Part shown: positions 50,101 through 62,100 of the stretch, piece after piece
Numbering within the stretch: the first letter of the stretch is position 1
Layout of the letters: each line of letters starts with the position of its first letter
Assembly: GCA_911728455.2 (NCBI GenBank)
Contig: OU452225.1
Span: forward strand, 5,312,352 to 5,376,351
Reading direction: 5' to 3'
DNA: 64,000 nucleotides
DNA from: Marthasterias glacialis
Taxonomy: Eukaryota; Echinodermata; Asteroidea; Forcipulatida; Asteriidae
The notes under the pieces: generated by a model
Database searches by the model: none
Told to the model about the DNA's origin: nothing
What the model saw: the letters and a program-made list of their open reading frames with translations, nothing else
Translations under genes and position numbers: made by a program

Positions 50101-53100
50101 ATATCACAAGCCCATGTTTTGACGTCACAAAGTCCCTCGCACGCGCATTCATGTGAGGGAAAGGGACGAGAAAAACAAATCGTCGGAATATGTTCAGCAA
50201 TATCATACGGTGTGAATAAGTGTAGTTTCAGTTTGCGAAAACAGCGAAACTGTTCGGGTAAAAACATGCTGTTAATAACTTTGGGAAACAATGGGGGGAC
50301 TTTAAGACGGTCCCTTTTCACAGTTCTCACCAGTAGTATGCATGCTCAGAACTATGCGCGCAGCACTGAGCATGTGGGCGCATGCTCAGAAAAGGTCCGT
50401 TGTGTCTGCTGCCGCCAGCATCTTATAAGTGCTCCGATAGGTGAGTGTGAAGTGACCTCTTGGAGCTTGGAGTAGAACCCCCCCCCCCCCCCATCCATTT
50501 GGGTATACATTTGATACGCTAAGCGTCAGTGGTGACAAACTCGATGCCGAAAAATGTCCTTTCGACATCAACTCTGAAAATACTTTGTACGACCCAAGAG
50601 ATCATTACGTCATAAAAGTAATGACTTGAAAACAAATGTCGACATAACTCGTTTTCTATCCTTTTTGGTAAGTTTGACCTAATTCCACTCCAAGTCACGC
50701 CCACTTCACACAAACTGGCTCCATCGAAGCCCACAGGAAATGCTTTGCACTTTCTGTAAAGAATCTGGACTTGCCTTTCACGTGTGTCTTGCAAAGACTC
50801 AACGTCTTATCCGAAATGTATCGTTATCGGTAATATATGTTTTTCTGTGATGTTTCTGTAAGCTTAAATTTGTGTTTAAGTATGGTGCCTCATCACCCGC
50901 AACACCACTTCACATACAAATCATATGTTCAAGTAAATGATGAAAGAATGCTTTGCATTTTGTTTTCAGGTACGAGCACAGACACGAATTGGTAGAGGCC
51001 CATGGAGTGCCGTCGCTGAAGCAATTACCGAATCTGGAGGTATGTTAAAATAACAAGTTATTTTCATTCATTCACTAACGTGACGAATCGTTACGAGCGA
51101 TTGTAGATTTGCCAAGGGCAAAATAGATAGGCCTATGACCTACAAACTTACAAAATTACAAACTTAGTGAAAAAAAAATTAGAAGAATTTTCTTTAAAAC
51201 ATAAAAAAAAAAAAAATATGTATATTACACGCACTTCCAAATGTAGGTTGTTTATCATCTCGAACAGAATCAAGCACAACCTAATTTGTAAATTGTATTT
51301 GTGTCCTAAGTGCCAAGTAAACCTGACTCTCTCACTGTGAGGCATATTGGTCAAACAAGTATCACGCTACATTGGAATGAGCCGCGATTTCCGAATGGAC
51401 GGATCAACAAGTATAATGTAAGTTAACTTTTTTTCTCAATCAATCTAGATACCATTTAAAAGAGAAATTGATCAGTGAAAATGTATTCTAAAATACAATT
51501 ACGGCTTTGCAATTAAACTCTGTGTTGAAGACAACCTCTTGTTTCTTCCAGCAATCTGAAGGCTCTTTCAGTTGTTGAATAAATTGTTGCAATACCCTTT
51601 TCTCTCTTGTGCATTGTATGGATGTACGACTATTTGCTTTCAGTTTTCGCTATTTTCGCCCATTTTGCCTTTATGATGAAAACTGCAAAGTTGATTTGTA
51701 AGGCAGTTATGATTTGATCGTTTAAAAATAACATATACAATTTATTACATCCAAACCGTTTTCGGTTTGATGGTGTGTTTATTTTAACCCGTCAGGTTGA
51801 GTATCGTGTAATGGCCAGACCTTACGACACCAGCTTCAAATTTGACCCCCACTCGGCCTTTAAAATTCAAGAAAAAGTTGACATGTCTTCCCTGAGAGCA
51901 GTAATTGCTGATCTTGAACCCTCGACAAAATACGAAGCAAGGGTTTGGGCAGTAAATGATGCCGGCAACGAGGGACAAAAGGAAAGATTAGACGTTTACA
52001 CGCAAATGGCAACAGGTAACCGTAAGCTGTTCTCATTAATATGATAAATCATTATCATTAATCATTCATTTGTTCTATCCTGTGTTAATAATTAAATGAA
52101 TGTTTATTAATGATTCTTACAATTCACTGGATTAATGCTTCTTATAATCCACTTGCAAAAATATTTCCATGTTTTTATACAAAAACGCGATTGAGTAAAT
52201 TTGAATCTTGAACCTTGAATTCTGCTTAGAAAATGTTTCCTTACGTAGCATTGTGTTGCGTAGTCGAGCAGTTAAACAACCGAAGTCAATAATTCAATAA
52301 GCTTATGTGGCGAAAATACCTCCTATAAGTCTGTATTTTCTTAAGGCTTACCTTTACTAATAATTCCTGGTAACTGTTATTATTCCCAGAGACATATCCA
52401 ATAACTTTCACTAACTTTCAGCGTCTTTATTTCCATGTTTATGATGTATAAATCCTCTTTACATGTATGTTTACTGTTGTTTATGTGACACACGTGTGTG
52501 CTGTCAATGTCATGCACACACGACGGGTGAATCCAAGATGGCGTCTTCCGTTGATATAAACTTTGCTGGGATTGGTTGAATGTTTATAAATCATTATTTT
52601 TATTTTTGGTCACGAAAACACTTTTATTTGTGAGTGTAAAATTACATTATTTTATGATGTATCAGCTTTTGGATATTAGGTATTTCTCTGACTGAATCTT
52701 TTCTGGTAGTAAAATTAAGTAGAAAAACGTTGCAGATTATTGTCTGCTCAGTGTTTAGTAAGGATCATTAATATTCATGAGATGACATCATTAACTATTT
52801 ATCAATGAAAATGAGTTTGTTTACGTTCATTCTGGAACTCGATTAATGGGATTATTTGGAGGATAGTTTTACTTAATTAATTCACTCTTTTACTTATTAG
52901 AAATGTTAATTATCAAAGAATATTCCAACTCTTTTATTCAGAAGCAAACTGTCCAAAGATGTGATTCTGAGCCATTTTATTACTGCAATGTAAGTAAATT
53001 GTGTTCACAAATTTCACTCACATAAAAGTTTGTGGGCGTGGTCTAATTGATAAGCGTGAATACTTTCTGTGCGTATGGCGCGCAGTTCAAAGACTATACA

Positions 53101-56100
53101 AAGGGGCAGATTTCGATTATAATCGGACTTGCACTCTACACTCTTCACCTTGATATTGACCTGGTTGGCTTATTGTTTGTATTGTTGAGCTCTGAATAAT
53201 TGCATCTGGGATCTTTGGACTGGAGGAGGAAACTTAAGGAGTAGAACTTAATTCGGAGGTACGTTGATTAAACTTGTGAATAATTAATTTGGAGGATTAA
53301 TTTTAGTGAATATTTGCTGCAATTAATTGATGATTGCTGAGATGTTTTGGAGGAGCTGATGTGCTCCCCGATGCATTACTGATAATACTGAATAGCTGTA
53401 GGAGGAGCTGAGGAGCCCTCCTAATAATCATTTAGGCGCTGTAGGGCCCTATTTATATCCGAGGAGCTGAGGAGCTGTAACTCACTCCAGAGGAGCCATA
53501 GAATTTTTAGAGATTAATAATAGTCGAATATGGAGTTTTGGATCCAGGAGTCAGATAATATTTTACCTATTCAAGAGTGAAGATATCTTGGAACTAATTT
53601 ATATTTCCAGTCTATATCCAAGCCCTTGACGAAGGACTTGGGATATTTTAATGTGTATTTAAGAGTGAGTGGATATTGAAGGTTGGAGCCTTATATCACT
53701 CAAGTTTTTAATAGTTAAAGTGAGTATTGTAGGTTGGAGCCTAGTATCACTTATTTATGCGTGGAGTGGGTATCGCAGGTTGGAGCCGGATAACACTAAT
53801 TTATTTTAAGGTTTATTACGGAGGCTGGTTACATTAATTAGAATAGCAGAGTAAAATTCATCTCATCTCCAGCAGACTTAGTAATTAATAGACTGTTTAA
53901 TTGTAAATATTATATACAGTTCTTCAGATGTCTTTTGCTTGAATAAAACTTTGTTATCTTGTGTTGAATCAAGATCCTATGTATCCATTGTCTGAACTAA
54001 TTTGTCGCTAGACTAGTTAGTTATTAGGAGACTGTTCCTTTAATTGGTCATATATTTTGGCAGCGGACCCTCGTCTACCAATAAGAAATACTAAACCGGT
54101 GAGGCGGAACTCCGGAGGTTTAGGCCTATAAATTTTCCGCCTGGTGGCAGCGCTATCTTCGACGAACCAGAGGGGGGACAGACGACCCCGGGGCCAGACG
54201 ACTCCCCGACTCTCAAGGAAAGTCGAAATTCCGCCACACTTAAAAAGCTATTCTTCAGAGCACAGTGACATTAATTCAGCCAAATAGAGCGTCAGTTCAG
54301 TGACATTCTTTCAGATTTCGAAGACAAAATCATAGTACAGATGAGTCTCTAGAGGGCGAAGTTAAACTTGTCCAAGTCTTTAACTCACCACATTTTTTTA
54401 TTTTTCCCCAACCCACTGGGTTACGGGGGAATGTTCCTGAGTTTGGCAAAGAGTAAGTCAACCAATCCCTGTTTCTCGTTTGCGTTTGCGTCAGTTAAAA
54501 CTTAACGTATTTCTCATTTGATAACTCCCAGATTTTACTGCACCAGAAAAGCCAACTCTCGTAGGGACGGAGCCAACCGTCTCGTCGATAGCAATCGGTC
54601 TGGTCAGCAAGAGTACGTCCAAATACATCAGGTGAGATGTGTTAAGAAAGCTTCATTAGCAATAGGATAACATTTTCTGAATACGACTCCTGGTGAAAAA
54701 AAAGCTACCACACGAAAACAATAATCGACGTGTCGTGGCCGAGCGGTCAAGCACACTAGACTCAAACTTTGGTGTTTCTTACCAGCGGAGTGAGGGTTCG
54801 AGTCCAGGTCGTGACACTTGTGTCCATAATAAGCAAGACACTTAACCATTATAGATTTGTCCTTTGGATGGGATGTAAAGCTGTAGGTCGCATGTGTTGT
54901 GTGTAATGCACGTAAGATATCCCAGTACACTTATCGTTAAGGGAAGGGTTGGTCCCGGGGTGTTTTCTGGTATGGTTGACCGCAGATTGCGCCAGAGTGC
55001 CTTGTGAACCGTTACATGGTGCTAAGTAAGTAAATAGGTATTAAATTCCCAATATAGCTCCACATACCTGTAGGACAAGTGATAAGCACTTTATTAAAGA
55101 CGCCTCCGGTTGTTATAAAGCGCTACATAAGAACTACGTATTATTATTATTATTAACAGCCATTACAAAAAACTCCTACATATTTATTGCATACACATAT
55201 TCTCCACAAATCTCATATGGTAGAACATTCCAAATAAGATTACACTATTCTTGCACCGGTATGCTAGCACAATATTGGTTATCACTATTGAACGTCGTGT
55301 TTACTTCATTTTCCTTCGTTGTCATCTCCTTGAAGAAAAACAGAAATGAAAATTAGATTATGTACGTTCATTAATTAAAGAAAAATAAGATAACGATCAA
55401 TATTTACTTAACATTTTTAAAGCCATTACCAGATTGGTGTAAGAAGGAATGTCGAGGACGATGTGGCCTCTACAAACAAGATATCCAAACGAGCTGTGCC
55501 TGAATTTCAGCGTCATGCCGAGAATCCATCTGCTTACGTTGCTGCTGAACTATCGGGAAGACTCCCAGGAAAGTTTGTCGTGGGTGACAACAAAACATAC
55601 GGGAGTTACTGGAACCCACCTCTGCAAGAGGGCGCTGTGTATGATATCTACGTCGGTGCCGTCAGCAGAATAAATAAAACGGTAATCAAGTTAATATATA
55701 AAAACGAATTTAAGTCACCCTAGTGTGATGGTCAATGTAGCTTATAAACGAGGTGGTCACGTATCATGATGGCCATCGTAGCTTTAAAGTTAGGAGGTCA
55801 CTGCCTCTATCACGATACCGTTATATACCATTTTCATTTGTGTAAACGAAAAAGGTTGTGTCATGGCGGACAAGTTTTTTTTTTTCTTGTTTAGAAGTGA
55901 GGCGGTCGTGCTTGGCGGTTCACTTATAACCTGTTAAATCGGTTAACTCAAATTTTTGACCAAAGAAAAAGCATGAGTCAAGAAGTTAGTTTTAATAAAG
56001 TTGGATTTAAAAATGGATTTATCGATGTGTATATATTCAATAAAGACTTCATCAATATTGGACAATTGAATCACCGCTGAATTTTAAGTCGTGTATTGTT

Positions 56101-59100
56101 TATATATTTTTCCGTAAATTCTTTCAACTTCACACAGATGGCAAATGTAGTATGGAATTCCGAACCGTTGGTGGTTGGAGGTAGGCAAATAATAACATGG
56201 TTTGAGGGTGGATAGTTGATGTTACTACACCTGTAAAATATTCTTGATCGAGAGCCGAATTCTCTCTGGTGCATTCATCATTACGTGTCAGATACTTTTG
56301 TTTTTGCTGTTTACCAAGTGCGCGCTAGTATTCGCGCGCAGGGTAAATACGCGTGCGTCCCAGGCGCTAGTGTGATTTTGAATGTTGGAAGTTGACATAC
56401 AAGTTAATCAACTAGGTCGTCAACTAGTTTGTCAACCTCGGGGAGCTAATATCGACTGTCCACTCTCAAACCATGTTTCCAAACCGGTCATTTGTGTAAA
56501 CGAAAAAGGTTGTGTCAGGGCGGACAAGTTTAGAAGTTGTTTTGAAGATTTTTCAGGGTGTGGGGTGGACGAGGAATTGAGTCTATTCTGTGTTTATTGT
56601 AAAGAGAAAAATCAAATCACACAAGGGTTTGTGTGTACGGAGCCCCTAATGGAACAGGTGGACAAAAATTGGACGGTTGAAAATCAAGTTGAGAGTTATT
56701 TCATTCCCTCGAAATATTAATTCGTTCCCACAAATTATTACTTCGTTCCCCCGAAATTATTCATAAGCTACGGGGGTGACATGCTATTTCATTTAGACGA
56801 ACATATTTTGACGTAGTTTTAAATCAGAATTTATGAAAATTTCAGTTCTTTGTGTACATTCTGTACCGGTACTGTAAGACCAAAAATTTAACTGTTGGTC
56901 AGCTAAATGTACACTTTATTATATTTTATTGCACCTCTTTTTGTGTAGCAACAAAAATGCCTCAAGTTCCGTCCACTAGACCGAACATTCTTCTGATAAT
57001 CGTCATCAGTTTGGCCGGTGCTGCTGTGATGGTAGTAGTTTTGTTTTACTTGCAAAGACGTCGCAAAAGAACAAGACGGCAACCTCTGAAACATCAAGGG
57101 CTCAATGATGGACATGAACTTGTGAGTCGTAATTTGAAGTTACAGTTAAAAAACAAAGATTATTTCCGTTGATGTGAGTTTGTTAACGCCCCCTGAACAC
57201 AATGTTAGCTGTAAGTCACCAAGCAGTTAGAAGAGGAATACAATTGAACCATTTTGCATTATTGTTTTTAACTTCCCTTCTCTTGGACGACTTGTGCACG
57301 CTATAATCAAAACGCTGCAACTAAACACACGGCTATATCTTCACTATCCTCCGTCATCCTTCATAAGATGAAAACGCTTTATAATCATCTCTGCCTGTAT
57401 TGAAACAATTTCTGTTAGCGTTGTCAGTAATTTGAGTATTTTCAATTATCTTTCTGTACTTTATGTTTTCTTTCTTTTTCTTTTTACATATGATGTAAAC
57501 TGATTCACATCAGGTTTCTTTATATGAAAATGAGCTACCACGAGAGGAGAAAGCCACCAGTTCAACAGACCCAAACCGGGTCCGTCTGGCACAAGAGTCA
57601 GTCTACGAACCAGTAGGTTCTGGCTCATCACCCCACCCATCACCGGAACAAATGCCCACATATGAAGATGTTGGTTTGCCTACATGGGCTCATCCATGGA
57701 GCATCTTGTGGGACGACTTGATGGTGGGAAATAAAGTACTTGGGAACGGACACTTTGGTGAAGTGCGGTATGGTGGAGTGACAGTAGAAGGAGAACTGCG
57801 TAAGGCTGCGATCAAAAGGCTCAAAGGTATGTCATAGTTTTATTTCAGGTGACAATATTCATGAAGAAGAAACACAGCTGGTTTGAAATGAATTTCAACT
57901 CATTCGGTAGAGTAAATAGGTAGATGTCAATTTATGACATCACTCCGCAGCAATGCAGTTATCAGGGAAGTCCCCTCAATCCACTGAGAGAGTAGTAGTC
58001 CCGGCCGATTTCCTACCTCCCCAGGTTAGTACTTAATAAGCAGGACAGTTCTTTTCAGAACTAAGTTGTCCCCCCGAATTCCGAAAACTACTCCGCGGTA
58101 GTAGAATAATAACAGGACAAGTTCTCGCAAGAACAATCTACTGTATAGCAAAGTAGAAATAGTCACACGGTGTTACCGCAAACCAAATATACATTGATAC
58201 CTCACCATGCAATGCCTCAAAACCTATAGGTAGATGTCAATAAACAAAGGTTACTTCAAACTGCAGTATGTTGTTCGATTATACTGAATATAAAGAATTA
58301 TATTTTATCAGTCGTTATGGATTCCATAAACCTGGTGTTTATTATCCATGTTTTGATGTTCACAATATTGAAATTGCGTCTCAAATAACCTCTATATTTA
58401 GAGAACATGTCCCATTGCTAACTGTACTCCTTTATCTGAGTAGTTAATACTGTTAACTACCGCATTATCATCCCTGCAGCCTGCCCTATTGTTCGGTTCA
58501 GTAATCCCCTTTTGTACTTTCCAACATTGGCCATCCCTTTGTCCAAACTGTTTAACTCTGATTGCTCATCGCCAATCCCTTTGTCCGTTTTTTTCTTGAT
58601 TGGCTATCATTTTCGTGCTTAATTCTGAATCTCTTCTCATAATTGCCTACCCTACTAGTGTTATGGTAAAATAAATAAAATAAACAAATAACATTAGAAT
58701 ACATCAAACCCTGTGGTCCATGTAAAGGGGATATTCGTTTATTGTTGTACCACAGGTTGAGAAATTGAGTGGACGTTTTTCAGGGCAAAGACAGGTTACA
58801 AACGAAGATGATCAAACGGAGAAGCTTTTTTTATGTTGACTACCTTTTCATAATTTTAGTAATACTGTTTCATTATTATAGAAAATGCATCCCCAGCTGA
58901 CAGAGAGAATTTCTTAAAAGAATTCAAAACTATGACTCTTCATGGAAGTCATCCTAATCTCGTCAGGATTCTAGGTGCTTGCCAACACGAAGGTAAGTGA
59001 TTCATTTTCAATGGATGTTTCTTCTTTTGTTCATTTTGAGAAATCTGGAAGGTTAGATGCATTGCATTGTTTCTTTAGCAAGAAAACCTTACTTGAGTTA

Positions 59101-62100
59101 CATTTTGGTCTAATCTTTGTTGAAGGTATACTGTATGTAGCTTCGGAGTACTTACCTAATGGTGACCTGCGCTGCTTCCTGAGGAAGGCTCGATCCATGG
59201 ATGATGATAGTAAATCATCGCTGTCATCTCAGAAGCTGCTCCAGTTTGCTCTGGATGTGGCTAGAGGAATGCAACACCTCGCTGCTTCTGGGGCAAGTAT
59301 CATTTTTATGTTTCACAAAAGTAAGGACTATGGCTGTTTAAACATTTCTCTACGCACGGCCGAAATCACATCAAGAGAGTCACTTGACTATGAGAAAGAC
59401 AGTTTTTAACAATCTGATGTGATACACGAACAGGTTTAACGTTAATATGAAGTTCTACCTAATATTGGCTAATATTGTAATCTGCTAGGTACAAAACTGA
59501 ATAACTTGGGTCGCTTATCTTCCTACAAACACGCCCTACTATAATGAAACATTCAATGTGTGTCAAACGTCATTTACAAACAAATTAAACCCTTAATTTT
59601 ACTGTTACTGTTAAAGAAATGTTACTGTAGTACAACTCATCCTACAGTTTATCAATTAAAGTTTTATCCATTTACATTTCAAACATTGTACTATCAATAT
59701 GAACGGAACAAAATACACCACAATTAAGATTGTTTATATACCTTCAAATGAAAACAGTATAGACGTATTCTTTGCAGGTGATACATCGTGATTTGGCAGC
59801 AAGAAACATTCTCCTCGACGGTGATCTGGTTGCCAAGGTTTCTGACTTTGGTTTGTCACGCGGAGAAGACGTTTACGTGCAGACATCCAAGGTATCTCCA
59901 CTATTAAAGATATTTTCAACTATACCAGATCTTTAGCGCGGGAACCACCAAATCACACGTTTGTTTTAATACCAGTTATATGAATTAACTTTGTAAGAAT
60001 CTTTGATGACACAAAATAATTCAGTTTACGCACACGAAGGGACACAGGACAAACACAATAACGACGAAATAAACACTTATGATTTTCATTATTTTGTGTA
60101 AGGGTTTTCTGAACGCTTGAAACCGTTTATTTTGCTTTCAGGCTCGTGTCCCTACTCGCTGGCTATCTCTGGAATCGCTGACACACCAGACGTACACCTC
60201 AAAGAGTGACGTGTAAGAGAACCTTACATTAACGTTCTTATTTTTGTACATTACATTTTTGGGGATTATAATGGTTTGATATTAATAAAACACAATACTT
60301 ACTGTCTTTTGTTGTATCCATTTCTTTGTCGTCTGGTTGCGCGCTTTCGGGACGTACACCTATAGGCACCAATTGACAATGCACATCCAAATTCGTCGGT
60401 ATCTGGATCTAATGGGAGACTTTTGGACGGTCCTTTTTCACAGTTCTCACCATGGACTGGTTCCCGGTCCCTATATCGTTCTCTTCTGTCTGTACATGTA
60501 TATAGGGACTGGTAGCTACTACCGACATGGCGCTTTTGATAGGCCCTCGATTGCGCGGGCGCAATAATAATTTTAGAGATGACGTTGGCTATGCTCGTGA
60601 CGTATGCATGTTGTTGTTTGACACTAGGACACGTGTGCCTCATAACCCTTCACCCGGACATAAAGTGAACCAACCTTCAACATCAAAATTCAAGCTAACT
60701 TTAGAAGAACATCTTAACTGGCGTAATTTTTACCTCCATGGTCTGCACGATGGGAGATACTGCGTCCATCACGTTTTGTGTAAGGCCGCATTGCATTATG
60801 GGAATGTGTAGACATATGCTAGTTCTAATTAGCATATACCTGCCAGAAATCTGCCAGGTATATGCTAATTTTCAGTACCCGCTACCGGTCTCTATATTCA
60901 TTCAGAGCGAAAACGATGTAGGGACCGGGAACCAGTCTATTCTCACCAATAGTACTGTTGCAAATCCCGTCCAGGTAGGCCCTACAATCCGGGTCACACC
61001 AGCACAGGCGAGCGGTAGTCTAGCTGGTACTAAGGGGTGAGGTCGTTTGGAGACCATATGTCGCCGCATGTGATAAAATAGGGGAGGGGCTCTAGGACCC
61101 TATTGGCAGACTGACTCCAAAGAGCAAAGGAAGAGACAATTTCCTGAGTGCTAGGCTGATCCTTTTATTATTTATAATTGATTAAATACAATTATTACTG
61201 GTTGCAAGTAGTAGAAGGCGAATTCCCATTCCTTTAGGCAAAATATGGTCACTTGAGGCAAATAAGGGTCACTGAAGGTAAGTAATCACCACTTAAGGTA
61301 AACGAATCTCACTTAAGGTAAATAAATATCCCTGCATGTAACAAACATCCCTGTTGACTCCCGTTAAATTGTACGATTGAATGCAGTGCACAAAATAATT
61401 GTTAAGAAGTCTAAATCCACAGTTAGAATGCTCAATTAACTACTACAAGAGTGGCCCACGCAGTCCAAGCACAGCATAAGTTACTATACCTCTTTGCCGC
61501 TAATCGGAGCCCCAACTCCCAGTAACACTCGCTCCAATCCAACACAACCGTCTCGCCTTCCACTCTACTAACCGTATCTCTCGCCGCTCTCCAACCGAAA
61601 TACCACGCCTCGTCCCCGACGAGCACGCAATCCCCCCAATTTCCCACTGCACATGCCCTGCTGCTAAGAGGTGCCTAACGCCAGCGGGAGCCAATTACGG
61701 GGTACCATTTCGTTACAGTACGCATGATCACAACTACGGCCGCAATACTGAGCATCTGCACGTACGATCAGAACTGTAAAAAAAAAAAGGACCTTTGTGT
61801 CTGCTACCACCAGCGTCTCCAAAGGCTCGAGCCCATTGGAATCTGTGCAGACTGAATCATCACCTTTAGCAGTGCTGCAACCAGCAGCAATACTGCACCT
61901 CGTTTGTATTTTCCATTACAACAAAAGCCAAATATCAAGGTATTTGTCCTAAGCAACAAAGCGCACAGAGTCACATGAGGTAGTCTTGGTTTAAGACGTT
62001 CCTGTTTTGTAGTCCACGACCCATAAAAGTCCACAATCCCCCCATCACGATAGCGGTTCGTGTGTGATAGCGGGTCGTGAAGTGATAGTGCCCTCTATTG

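Noticed and set aside
60299..60643. 114-codon minus-strand open frame
   Set aside because: Falls inside the nested MITE complex, and the copy A version is split differently.
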